Assembly (NCBI GenBank): GCA_003167495.1
Contig: PMSX01000278.1
Coordinates: forward strand, 1 to 54,069
Length of the DNA stretch: 54,069 nt
Source of the DNA: Bryobacterales bacterium
Lineage (GTDB): Bacteria; Acidobacteriota; Terriglobia; Bryobacterales; Bryobacteraceae
Direction: 5' to 3'
Below are positions 1-8,054 of the stretch, piece after piece. How positions within the stretch are numbered: position 1 is the stretch's first letter; each line of letters starts with the position of its first letter. The position numbers and the translations under genes were made by a program. The notes beneath the pieces were generated by a model. That model was not told the origin of the DNA and did not search any database. It saw only the letters and a program-made list of their open reading frames with translations.

Positions 1-924
1 GAGAGCGCTACCAGTCCGTTTTGGGTGTCGGATAACGGCAGCAGTGTGTCCACTTTGTACAGCACAACCGGCGCGAAGGTGCCGCTGACCGTCAGCATGC
101 CCGCCGGCTCCTCTGAACTAACAGGCCAAGTCTTCAACGGCACCACAAACTTTAACGGCGATAACTTCCTCTTTGCCACGGAAAACGGCACGATTACCGG
201 TTGGCGCGGCGCGTTGGGCACCACCGCCGAGACTTTGTTCACGGAGACCGGCGCCAGCTTTACTGGGCTGGCGATCTCTTCAACGAAAACGGCCCTCTAT
301 GCTGCGGACTTCGCCACGGGCAAGGTCGATGTCTTCAGCTCCAGTGGCTTAACGGGCAGTTTCTCCGATTCCGCAGTTCCGGCCGGATATGCGCCGTACA
401 ATATCCAAAACATTAACGGCCAGATCTACGTGACGTTTGCACCGCGCGGCGCTGGCGGAGCCGCGACAGGCGGTGCAGGCAATGGATATGTTGCGATCTT
501 TAATCCCACTCTTGGTACCTTTACAAAGGTCGTATCCGGGGGTGTGTTGAACGATCCGTGGGGTATAACCATTGCTCCGGCCGTCGGCTTCGGCTCCTTG
601 AGTGGCGATCTGCTGGTGGGCAACTTTGGCGACGGCACCATTAACGCCTTCAATCCGATCACCGGCGCCCTAGTGGGTACGCTGGCCGACGGGAGCGGCA
701 CGCCGATTGTAGACCATGGGTTGTGGGCGCTGACTTTCGGCAACGGCGGCAGCGGAGGTTTAACTACTTCGCTATACATCACGGCCGGGCCGGACAAGGG
801 CGCGGACGGTCTTTTCGCGGAAATCAGTACTGTGCCGGAACCGTCAACTCCTGTTATGGCCTTTTGCGCTGTGGCGGTGCTCCTCGCTTCGCGCGCTGTT
901 GGCGAGCGAAAGCGTAATTCATAA
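1..924 (+). CDS. TIGR03118-like PEP-CTERM protein, 5' partial
   Basis: The reading frame is open from base 1, so the start lies outside the window; the GTG at 25 is internal. The translated part is rich in Gly, Thr and Asn and carries NPWG-like and LLVGNFGDGTINAFNP-type segments, as in the TIGR03118 family of beta-propeller-like exported proteins. The last 30 residues form a classic PEP-CTERM sorting tail: VPEPS, then a hydrophobic stretch, then a basic end (GERKR). In known systems such tails are recognised by an exosortase, which processes the protein at the outer face of the inner membrane during surface or exopolysaccharide-linked export. No exosortase is seen in this window. Function beyond surface sorting is unknown. 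Confidence 0.8.
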   Translation, partial: ESATSPFWVSDNGSSVSTLYSTTGAKVPLTVSMPAGSSELTGQVFNGTTNFNGDNFLFATENGTITGWRGALGTTAETLFTETGASFTGLAISSTKTALYAADFATGKVDVFSSSGLTGSFSDSAVPAGYAPYNIQNINGQIYVTFAPRGAGGAATGGAGNGYVAIFNPTLGTFTKVVSGGVLNDPWGITIAPAVGFGSLSGDLLVGNFGDGTINAFNPITGALVGTLADGSGTPIVDHGLWALTFGNGGSGGLTTSLYITAGPDKGADGLFAEISTVPEPSTPVMAFCAVAVLLASRAVGERKRNS

Positions 925-1068
925 ACGGCAATGGAACCGACGGTCGATCGATCGTTCGTCTTCTTAGCTTCTATCTTCTTAGCTTCTACATTCCAGCCCG
1001 CGCCGGAGGCACGGCTGAACAACTTCTCCTATAGCGCTGTTTCTTTTCAGCCGATAAGATCATCGTGT

Positions 1069-1539
1069 ATGGTGCCAGCAACAGTTGTAAGGCGTAGGAG
1101 GCGGGAATCTGGTTCCACGACTGTCGAGTTCGGTTTCGTAATTCTCCCGCTTTTTGCGTTGCTGTTCATGACCATTGATGTCGCCTGGATCATTTTTGCG
1201 TCGGCGTGCATTCAAGAAGGGGCGCGCGAAGGCGTGCGTTATGCCGTGACAGGTTCCGGGCAGTCCGAAACCACCTTGGATAACGCGGTTACGGCGGTCG
1301 TTCAGCAATACTCATTTGGCTTCGCCAAAGCAACCAACATTAGCGTCAGCTACTATCCGTCGACTGGCTACTCTTCCTCCGGCGCCCCCGCAAATATTGA
1401 TGGTACACCGGAAGCAACCGCCGTCGGCAACATAGTGAAGGTCACAGTGCAGGGTGTCGCGATGAACAGTCTCGGTCCAATTTTCCGCGTATGGACCCCT
1501 TTACAGCTGATGGCGAGCTCGTCCGATGTCATGCAATAG
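1069..1539 (+). CDS. TadE-like minor pilin/pilus assembly protein
   Basis: The start is the ATG at 1069; the frame is open further upstream, but the product from here begins MVPATVVRRRRRESG and then has the TadE signature, an N-terminal basic stretch, a Gly-Ser-Thr-Thr-Val-Glu-Phe motif and one hydrophobic helix (about residues 20-45). The Glu after the cleavage-type Gly is typical of the TadE domain (Flp/Tad pilus minor pseudopilins). The rest is an extracytoplasmic domain of about 110 residues. It overlaps the next TadE-like gene if that one starts at 1526. No TadA ATPase, CpaB, RcpA or prepilin peptidase is in the window, so the secretion machinery must be elsewhere. Confidence 0.85.
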   Translation: MVPATVVRRRRRESGSTTVEFGFVILPLFALLFMTIDVAWIIFASACIQEGAREGVRYAVTGSGQSETTLDNAVTAVVQQYSFGFAKATNISVSYYPSTGYSSSGAPANIDGTPEATAVGNIVKVTVQGVAMNSLGPIFRVWTPLQLMASSSDVMQ

Positions 1540-1558
1540 CTTCGCCCATTTATCAGCC

Positions 1559-2203
1559 ATGAGACATTCGGTAAATCGGAATTCGACGGAACGGGGAAGC
1601 GCTTTAATTGAGTTCATTTTGTGCGTCGGTCTGTTTTGGATGCCCCTGTTCTTTGGCGCCACTCAGTTCGGTCTTCAGCTGATTAGCGCCATTCAGGTCA
1701 CTGAAGTTTCTCGCGATTCGGGACACATGTACGCCTATGGAGTCGATTTCTCGCAGTCGTCAAATCAATATCTGCTGGCAAGCTTTCAGCCCAGCCTGAA
1801 CGTCGATCCCACGGGCTCGGGTGGCTCGACTGTCGTGATTCTCTCCACAGTCGAATACGTCGACACGGCCCTTTGCCAGGCAGGCGGATACTCTTCCACT
1901 TGCCCAAACTATGGCAATATTGTCTTCACCGGCCAAATTGTCGTCGGCAATGCAGCGCTTCATGCGAGCAATTTTGGCACACCCACCACGAGTTCCAATG
2001 GAACCGTCTCAATGGGAGGCCCGTCCACGTCCGGATATCTCAACGCATCGAATGCGTTGGTGACGGGTTTTTCAGGCATCACCTTGACCTCCGGAGCGTC
2101 TGGAGCGCAGTATGCCTATATTTCTGAGGTGTACTCGAAGTCGTCCGGCCTAAATTGGTTTCTCCCATCGAATCCGTGGGTCAACGCACAATCTTTCTTC
2201 TAG
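1559..2203 (+). CDS. TadE/TadG-like pilus protein
   Basis: Second TadE-type protein, about 215 residues. From the ATG at 1559 it starts MRHSVNRNSTERGSALIEF, again basic residues, Gly-Ser-Ala-x-x-Glu-Phe and a single membrane helix (about residues 20-45), followed by a Ser/Thr/Gly-rich exported domain with two Cys (near 'ALCQAGGYSSTC') that could form a disulphide. An upstream ATG at 1526 would overlap the previous gene by 14 bases; 1559 gives the normal TadE N-terminus. Same strand and close spacing to the previous gene suggest one operon. Its role is inferred as a minor pseudopilin working with the TadG-like protein encoded on the other strand. Confidence 0.8.
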   Translation: MRHSVNRNSTERGSALIEFILCVGLFWMPLFFGATQFGLQLISAIQVTEVSRDSGHMYAYGVDFSQSSNQYLLASFQPSLNVDPTGSGGSTVVILSTVEYVDTALCQAGGYSSTCPNYGNIVFTGQIVVGNAALHASNFGTPTTSSNGTVSMGGPSTSGYLNASNALVTGFSGITLTSGASGAQYAYISEVYSKSSGLNWFLPSNPWVNAQSFF

Positions 2204-2416
2204 CGACGGTCTCAAGAGCGCCGAACATAGCAGAGCGCGCCGGCGGGCCTTCAGGCGAAAGAGCGAAAAAGGGCTCAGACACGCCCTAAGTTTCGTGATC
2301 GCTTGATCGATGGCCCTGACCACGTATGTTTATCGGGCATCGCCCGCCATCCAAAATCATTGACAAGACTAGCCTTCATTAACTCCAATCGAAAGGTATC
2401 GCTCCGGCGGCGATCA

Positions 2417-2430
2417 TGCGCATATGCGCA
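2417..2430. promoter_or_regulatory. 14-bp perfect palindrome in intergenic region
   Basis: TGCGCATATGCGCA is a perfect 14-base palindrome inside the 359-base gap between the TadE genes and the RHH-like gene. TTGACA-like hexamers occur at about 2362 and 2484, the latter followed by TATACT and TTGTAC words, so a promoter for the small downstream gene is plausible though spacing is not ideal. The palindrome could be an operator for a dimeric regulator, perhaps the RHH-like product itself. Nothing else coding was seen in 2204-2562. Confidence 0.35.
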
Positions 2431-2562
2431 ATATACCATTTGTTGGGCGTCCAACCTCGGCTAAACTTCGTTTAACTACTCCATTGACATCCATTGTATA
2501 CTCGGTTTGTACTCATACGATACCCGCAGCTGGATTTAGGAGAGGCCCGGTGGGCCCCAATT

Positions 2563-2811
2563 ATGACCAGAATTCAACTTGACATGCCAGAAGAGCAAGT
2601 TAAGGAACTCGACGAGCTGATGAAAGAAACGAACATCACGACTCGCAAAGATTTGTTCAACAACGCGCTGACCCTGTTCCAATGGGCCGTGAAGGCCAAG
2701 CGGGCGGGCCGCATAGTCGCGTCGTTAGACGAAGAAACCGGAACAGCAAAAGAGATCTTGATGCCGGTGCTCGAGAACGTCCGAGTGACCAGTTTGACGA
2801 GCAAACCGTGA
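2563..2811 (+). CDS. Small ribbon-helix-helix-like protein
   Basis: An 82-residue product beginning MTRIQLDMPEEQVKELDELM. The short N-terminal strand (RIQLDMP) followed by two helices resembles RHH DNA-binding proteins of the ParD/CopG type, then a segment 'TRKDLFNNALTLFQWAVKAKRAGRIVASLDE' typical of a widespread small family often annotated only as hypothetical. The start at 2563 is chosen because the conserved part begins there; the frame extends upstream to 2494 without similarity. It is convergent with the membrane protein gene 2839-3240, with only 27 bases between stops. DNA binding and autoregulation are inference. Confidence 0.6.
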   Translation: MTRIQLDMPEEQVKELDELMKETNITTRKDLFNNALTLFQWAVKAKRAGRIVASLDEETGTAKEILMPVLENVRVTSLTSKP

Positions 2812-2838
2812 AAATATAGCATCGACCGAGGATCAAGC

Positions 2839-3240
2839 CTATTCATCGTGTGAATCGTGTACCCATGGCTTAGGATTCAATAGAATCTGACCGTCGGTCT
2901 GGAAGCGTTTGTTTATCGCACGTTCCGTTTCTGATTGCCCGTATCTCTCAACGTGCTCAACGCTTGGCGCAAGGATGACACTGTTCTTTTCGCGCTCGGC
3001 CGCTTCGTCTTTGCGCTGCAGGTCTCGCACCTCGTAGCGTAGTTTGCGCACTTCATACACTTTCTTGACGAGGTCAAGCAGCGGGACAATGGCGGAGTAC
3101 AAACCGCCCAAAACGGAGACGGCGATAGATATCCAGAACTCTGGTTTGAAGTAGTATTGGAGGCCGCCGAAAATCGCGAATCCAAACCCGATGCCGACCA
3201 GCAGCGCGAGCAGATTCCGTAAAAGGCTGACCCAGTTCAT
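2839..3240 (-). CDS. Two-helix membrane protein with coiled coil
   Basis: About 133 residues from the ATG at 3240 (a TTG at 3279 would add 13). Two hydrophobic segments (roughly residues 5-25 and 35-58) are followed by a charged, Lys/Glu/Arg-rich region (about 60-85) predicted by eye to be a coiled coil, and a polar tail. No catalytic motif is visible. The family is not recognised. It is convergent with the RHH-like gene; whether the two form a functional pair is unknown. The 220 bases upstream (3241-3460) hold no convincing gene. Confidence 0.5.
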   Translation of the reverse strand: MNWVSLLRNLLALLVGIGFGFAIFGGLQYYFKPEFWISIAVSVLGGLYSAIVPLLDLVKKVYEVRKLRYEVRDLQRKDEAAEREKNSVILAPSVEHVERYGQSETERAINKRFQTDGQILLNPKPWVHDSHDE

Positions 3241-3460
3241 TGCCCCAACAGTGTACTCTGCGATCTTGTCGGCACCCAACAGCTAGCAAGCGCGCAATGG
3301 CTGCAAGGGCAGGGAAGCGCCAGGCGCTCACATGACCGCTTTTGCGGCCCTGATTTCTTGGGCCTTCGCTTCGATCTCCACTTGATGGATTGTGATCCAT
3401 TTCTGGTGTATGGTTTCGGCCTCAGGGGACTGTCAGACACCAATTTCCCCCGCAAAAACG

Positions 3461-5014
3461 CTACTTCGAGAGCCGCAGAATCTGCGACGCGACCTGATGA
3501 AAAGCCGCCGCCAGTTGGGTATCGTTCGGCGAGTAGACGAATGAGCCAGTTGGCAAAGAAGCGTTGTACCGGCTACTGCTTGGATCGTTCGCCACACGCT
3601 GCAGGAAGGCCTGGAAAACGCTCTCATCGGACATGTCGGCGGCGCCGCCAAGGCCGATCGTATAGATCACCGGCTTGTAGACGGTGTCTGAAATGATTTG
3701 CAAAGCTTGCGCGTCCGCGGCATTGAACGAAGCATCTGTGACTGATTGGGGGGTATCTATCCGCATCGCTCCAGAAGTGGCATAAGTTCCTGTAACCAAG
3801 TCGTTCGCTTGGGTCATGAATGCGCTATTGACTGTCGAATCTCCGTAAGCGTCCAAGAGCGGAATATAGGCGATATCTTGCCTCGGAGCGCTAGGCCCAA
3901 TGGCCGGATAATTCACTGAGGTGTTCCACGGGCTACCTGCGAAATAGCAACCGGAAACGGACAGAGCCGTCAGATTCGTATTGCAAATCGCGCGCGATTG
4001 GCCGCTGCCGCAAACGCTCGTAGGCGCTGGTACCGGAATTTGATATATGCCTTGCGTCAGACCAGTCGGACCGCCGCCCGACCATTGCACGATTACGCCT
4101 GCCGCCGCGCTTGGTAAGGCACTTATACATGAGGTTGTTGTTTTAGGCATTCCGCTATAGATCGTGCTGTTGAACCCCGAATTTGCGTAATACCGGTCGT
4201 CGGTTCGGTCCTTTGGTGGGAAGGTTCCCACGATCCCGTTGGGGTTCCCATCGGTAAAGAAGACAATCACATTCAATGCTCCATTGTTCGCGTACGCGGC
4301 CGAGCCTAGGTTCGTGATCTGGGTGTATGCCAGATTGAGCGCCTCGGCCGAACTCGTGTTTTCTCCACACACCAGATCACCGAGGACCGAGGTCAGGTTG
4401 GGACTGCTTGTCTGGAAATTCGTATTGAAAGGGTAATCCACATTCGCCCAGGTGTGGAATGAAACCAGGCCTAATTGATCCTGACCATTGGTGAAATAGT
4501 TGACGAACGTTGTCGCTGAAGCGATCATCGTGTTGCAGATGAGCGCGCCGTCCGGCCCTGTGGTATTCATTGACGAGGAACGATCCAGCACCAGCATGAG
4601 GTTGGTGTTGCGTCTCGATGATTGCGCTAACGCCGATACGATGGCTGTCCTGTGGCCGAAAATTGCCATGAAATATTGCGGCACTGTAACGGCGGCCGTT
4701 ACCGTCACCTGACGGGTGCCCGACGTCGGGTAGCTGACCGTTGCGGTCGGAGCCACCGAGAACGATGTTCCCATCCAGCCGACAGGAAAGTTGGCGTATA
4801 CGTACTCCTGCACGACCGTGGTGGCATTTGCCGTCGGGCTGCGTCCGGCTGCGAGCGCCGCCGCATCCAGAGCGGCGGAGAGTTTCGCTTTTACCCAAAA
4901 CCCGATGCTGCCGTCTATCGCCAAACCCATCAACGGGATGACCACCAAGACGGAGACGAGAGTGAATATCATCACCGATACCCCGCGCTCCCGGCTATTG
5001 TTGAGAGAAGGCAT
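3461..5014 (-). CDS. TadG-like pilus protein with von Willebrand A domain
   Basis: A product of 517 residues from the ATG at 5014 (a GTG at 5053 would add 13). It starts with the Tad-type N-terminus (Arg-Gly-Val-Ser-Val-Met plus one membrane helix, about residues 10-38), then the TadE/G segment 'LSAALDAAALAAG' typical of TadG. A von Willebrand A domain follows, with a MIDAS motif Asp-Arg-Ser-Ser-Ser near residue 144 and later 'FFTDGNPNG', consistent with metal-dependent adhesion. Known TadG proteins act in Flp/Tad pilus assembly or surface anchoring. It is convergent with the TadE genes. The end of the gene exists a second time just upstream (5103-5370). Confidence 0.85.
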   Translation of the reverse strand: MPSLNNSRERGVSVMIFTLVSVLVVIPLMGLAIDGSIGFWVKAKLSAALDAAALAAGRSPTANATTVVQEYVYANFPVGWMGTSFSVAPTATVSYPTSGTRQVTVTAAVTVPQYFMAIFGHRTAIVSALAQSSRRNTNLMLVLDRSSSMNTTGPDGALICNTMIASATTFVNYFTNGQDQLGLVSFHTWANVDYPFNTNFQTSSPNLTSVLGDLVCGENTSSAEALNLAYTQITNLGSAAYANNGALNVIVFFTDGNPNGIVGTFPPKDRTDDRYYANSGFNSTIYSGMPKTTTSCISALPSAAAGVIVQWSGGGPTGLTQGIYQIPVPAPTSVCGSGQSRAICNTNLTALSVSGCYFAGSPWNTSVNYPAIGPSAPRQDIAYIPLLDAYGDSTVNSAFMTQANDLVTGTYATSGAMRIDTPQSVTDASFNAADAQALQIISDTVYKPVIYTIGLGGAADMSDESVFQAFLQRVANDPSSSRYNASLPTGSFVYSPNDTQLAAAFHQVASQILRLSK

Positions 5015-5102
5015 ACCTGTTTTCTCAGAGATTGCCAATTTCGTCAGTTCCACCTTCTACTTAAGTGGCTCGCGCGGCGGAACCGTCTCTCACCCTTTTC
5101 GC

Positions 5103-5370
5103 CAACTTGGTTGGAGCCTAACCGTCGAATAGCTTTCCGCGGAATCTGCGATGCCACTTGGTGAAACGCCGCAGCCAACTGGGGGTGGTCCGGCGGGTAG
5201 ACGTATAAGCCGGTCGGCAAAGAGGAGTTGTACCGGCTGCCGCTTGGATCGTTCGCCACGCGCGCGCAAACTTGCTCGAAACGGTCTGATCGGGCGCGTT
5301 GGAAGGGCCACCAAGGCCGATCATATAGATGACCGGCTTGTAGGTGGTGTCGGAAATTATGTCGAGATTC
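5103..5370 (-). pseudogene. Decayed 3' fragment of a second TadG-like gene
   Basis: On the minus strand this stretch encodes 'IISDTTYKPVIYMIGLGG' in one frame and, after a frameshift near 5255-5260, 'ANDPSGSRYNSSLPTGLYVYPPD' and 'QLAAAFHQVASQI' in another. These match, residue for residue with few changes, the last about 85 residues of the intact TadG-like protein at 3461-5014. Nothing of the vWA core or N-terminus is present. The simplest reading is a former tandem tadG copy reduced to its 3' end. It lies between the intact gene and the methyltransferase gene. Confidence 0.8.
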
Positions 5371-5414
5371 GAAAGAGCCGCGGAATATCCACGGTCGGAA
5401 ACCGGCTGGCAGCG

Positions 5415-7355
5415 TTATCGGTTCGGCGATTTAGAAAACAACCCGAACATATTACGGAACGGCTTCGTCATCTGCCACGAACGCGAATTTTCCATTACCG
5501 CGCGCGCCAGCCGCTCCTGGTCGAGCGCCGCCGCCAAACGCGAATTCACTTTGCGCGAGTCGATCAATTCGCCCTGTGTTTGCGCCTGAATAGTCGTCAG
5601 CCGTTCGATTTCCGCCTTAAGCTCATCAACATTACCGCGCGCGATCGACACTTCCTGCGTGAGCAGATTGAGCGTGGCTTGCATACGCTCTTTTTCGGTA
5701 GCCGCGGCAATCTGCGTTTTGCGCTGCTGCTCCAACTGCTCTTCCGCTTGCGCCAAACGTTTTTCCAGCTCCTGGCGGCTTTGTTCAAACTGCTGGATGA
5801 TCACCTGCTTGGCGTCTTCGTGTTGCTTGGCTAACGATTGCCTGGTTTCTTCGGTCAGTTTGACCGAGCCAAGCTTTGCCTGTTCCAATTGCTTGCTGAG
5901 AGTCTGCTTCGCCAGCTCGTGCTGCTGAGCCAGGTTCTTGACCTTCTCCTCGTTCTGCTGCACCAGCGCCCGCATTTTCTCTTCATGCCCCTGCATCAGC
6001 GTCAGCTTCGCGGCTTCGTGCTGTTTGATCAGCGCCTGCTCGCGCTCCGCGAATTGCGCCGCTTGTTTGGCGCGGTCCTTGTCCGAAAATTTTGCGCTAT
6101 CCAGCTTCGCCGCCTCCAATTTCGCTTGATCCTGACGCCGCGTTTGCTCCCATTCGGCGCGCTCCTTGTCCAAGTCGGCCGCCTTCTGCGCCACATCCTG
6201 TACGGCACTCAACTCAATATCGATCCGCAGCCGCAATTCCAGCTCGAGCGGCTCCCCCACAGGTACATTTGGCAATTCCGGCAGGAAAATCTGCGGAGAA
6301 TTGCCAAAGCTCAAAATCCGGAATGTTTCGGCCGACGGCATGCGATACGCCGTTCCTTCCACGCGGAACCCATCGGCACTCTCTTCGGGACTCCAACTCC
6401 AAACCGTCCGTCCACCTACTTTGCGCAGCAGAATGCTGTTGATGTCGATAATCCCCGTGCGGCTCGCCGGATCGATGCGCATCGGCCGGTCACCCGCTCC
6501 GTCCGGCAGGCGGATGAAGACACTCGTCCATTTACCCGGCTCAATGATTTGGCTCAAACGCTCTTCCGGCTTGTAGCGGCCGCCCCGCGCGCAAACCACC
6601 TGGATCAACGAATGCCCCGCATCCGATGCCCGCGATAGCCCCAATGTTTGTTCCATCTCCAACCGTTCCGCACACAAGCAATAGTAGCGCCGAATGCGTT
6701 CCTGGTTGTCTTTCGTGCTCGAAAATAACTCTTGCAGGTATGGATTCCTATCGTTGGTCCCGCCAGGCTTCCACAACACCCCTAAACCATCGTTATTGCG
6801 GAATTCAAACGTCGGGAACTTCTTCTGCAATTCTTCCCACAGCCGCCATACGCCGTAATCGCCCGAACGTACCGCGATATCGTGCAGCAACACCACGCCG
6901 CCCGGCTTGACTTTCGGCAGCCAATTTTCGAAATCGTGCTGCGCGGCCTCGTACGTATGCGAGCCGTCCATATGCAGCAGACCAATGCTCGAATCGGAAA
7001 ATTGTTTGATCGCTTCGTCGAACGACGTCCTCATTAAATACGAGAAAGCCCGGTAGTAGCGGTCGTTGTGGCGGCTGACGGCATCGTAAACGGAGCTTTC
7101 GTAAAAGCTTGCCGCCGTGTCCCCCCGCCAAGTGTCTACTCCATAGCAAGTGCACGGAAGATTTGTCTCGGCAACGGTTTGACAGAAACCAAAATAAGAG
7201 TCGCCATAAAACACGCCGAGTTCAACAATGACCTCGGGCCGCAGTGCGGCAATCAAATCGCACGCAAAAGGCAAATGTCCGGCCCACGGACCTGGCGCTC
7301 CGGAGAGGAAAGTCGCTGGACGAAACGTCACAGACGGCTGATCTAAGGTGTTCAT
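5415..7355 (-). CDS. Class I methyltransferase fused to long coiled coil
   Basis: A 646-residue protein. Residues about 1-205 form a Rossmann-fold SAM methyltransferase of the Methyltransf_24 type: motif 'VIVELGVFYGDSYF' near 42-55, 'YGVDTWRGD' for the acidic loop, 'LLHMDGSHTYE' and 'VKPGGVVLLHDI'. A beta-rich middle (about 230-390) follows. Residues about 390-620 are a long Gln/Glu/Lys/Ala coiled coil. The C-terminus 'SRSWQMTKPFRNMF' matches the Ser-Trp-x-x-T-x-P-x-R tail seen on many O-antigen/capsule glycosyl- and methyltransferases with coiled coils. A role in surface glycan modification is inferred. Substrate unknown. ATG at 7355 gives a normal N-terminus. Confidence 0.75.
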   Translation of the reverse strand: MNTLDQPSVTFRPATFLSGAPGPWAGHLPFACDLIAALRPEVIVELGVFYGDSYFGFCQTVAETNLPCTCYGVDTWRGDTAASFYESSVYDAVSRHNDRYYRAFSYLMRTSFDEAIKQFSDSSIGLLHMDGSHTYEAAQHDFENWLPKVKPGGVVLLHDIAVRSGDYGVWRLWEELQKKFPTFEFRNNDGLGVLWKPGGTNDRNPYLQELFSSTKDNQERIRRYYCLCAERLEMEQTLGLSRASDAGHSLIQVVCARGGRYKPEERLSQIIEPGKWTSVFIRLPDGAGDRPMRIDPASRTGIIDINSILLRKVGGRTVWSWSPEESADGFRVEGTAYRMPSAETFRILSFGNSPQIFLPELPNVPVGEPLELELRLRIDIELSAVQDVAQKAADLDKERAEWEQTRRQDQAKLEAAKLDSAKFSDKDRAKQAAQFAEREQALIKQHEAAKLTLMQGHEEKMRALVQQNEEKVKNLAQQHELAKQTLSKQLEQAKLGSVKLTEETRQSLAKQHEDAKQVIIQQFEQSRQELEKRLAQAEEQLEQQRKTQIAAATEKERMQATLNLLTQEVSIARGNVDELKAEIERLTTIQAQTQGELIDSRKVNSRLAAALDQERLARAVMENSRSWQMTKPFRNMFGLFSKSPNR

Positions 7356-7400
7356 ATAGCAATTGGCATTGTGGCCAGTATGCGGCCCTTGCGGCGGACC

Positions 7401-7417
7401 GTGAGCGTACCGCTCAC
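7401..7417. repeat. Hairpin with GCGTACCGC core, copy 1
   Basis: GTGAGCGTACCGCTCAC is a perfect 7-bp stem with a TAC loop. It shares the core AGCGTACCGCT with the hairpin at 7507-7521, about 100 bases away, which suggests a REP-like intergenic palindrome family. Confidence 0.5.
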
Positions 7418-7506
7418 ACGTGCACTCCCGCCAACTACGAAGCTAACACGAAAAGTTCACAGGAGTAAGCGTTTGCATATATATCACCACTGGATTTCTG
7501 CGGCTA

Positions 7507-7521
7507 CTAGCGTACCGCTAG
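7507..7521. repeat. Hairpin with GCGTACCGC core, copy 2
   Basis: CTAGCGTACCGCTAG is a perfect 6-bp stem with the same TAC loop and the same AGCGTACCGCT core as copy 1. Outer stem bases differ but remain complementary (GTG/CAC against CT/AG), the pattern of compensatory change expected if structure is what is kept. Confidence 0.5.
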
Positions 7522-8054
7522 CGCCACAACCCTCCAAACCTTAGTACTGCCCCCAAAGGCGGAATCTCAGCGATTGCCTCTCACCCGCGAGCATGAGCAA
7601 GCCGCCGAGATACGATCACCGGAAAGAATTGATTTTTCAGCCGCATTCTCCGGAACTGCCCAAAAACCCAATGAAAGCAATGGATTCGGGGCCGAAAACC
7701 CGCGGCCTTGTAAAATCAGGATAGAAAGTTGGAATGTGACAAAAATCGCGACGAAGCGCCAGCTCTTCAAGAATTCCGGGTACGGCTATAATTTTGACTG
7801 CGATCTCGATGTAATCGCAAACTGAAAAGGCGTTTAGTGGTCGAGCTCATAAAGGATCGCCGAGCGAGGACCCGACGAAGAAAAAACGCCAACTCCATTT
7901 CCGCTTCCACCCACCCCGGAGCGGCAGACGGTCCGGAACCGGGCTGTAGACCGTGAAACGACCATAAAACCACGGGTCAACTTTGAGCGATTTTGCGCTC
8001 CTCAGTGATTCTCAAATAATGTGCTACTTGCGAATTACTTTGGGTTCGGTTCTA

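Larger units (their letters stand above)
7356..8054. other. 700-base spacer with no supported gene
   Basis: This gap separates two minus-strand genes. It contains the two related hairpins described separately. A weak minus-strand frame at 7567-7770 (TTG start) begins with an exported-peptide-like MKSWRFVAIFVTFQLSIL stretch, but it has no good ribosome binding site and no recognisable family, so it is not called as a gene. Other frames in the gap have no support. Confidence 0.5.

Noticed and set aside
426..1022. Minus-strand frame opposite the PEP-CTERM gene
   Set aside because: Pro/Ala-rich translation without family similarity; the plus-strand gene has clear domains and sorting tail.
5838..6638. 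Long plus-strand frame opposite the coiled coil
   Set aside because: Leu/Arg/Phe-rich mirror of a Gln/Glu/Lys coiled coil, a common antisense artefact.
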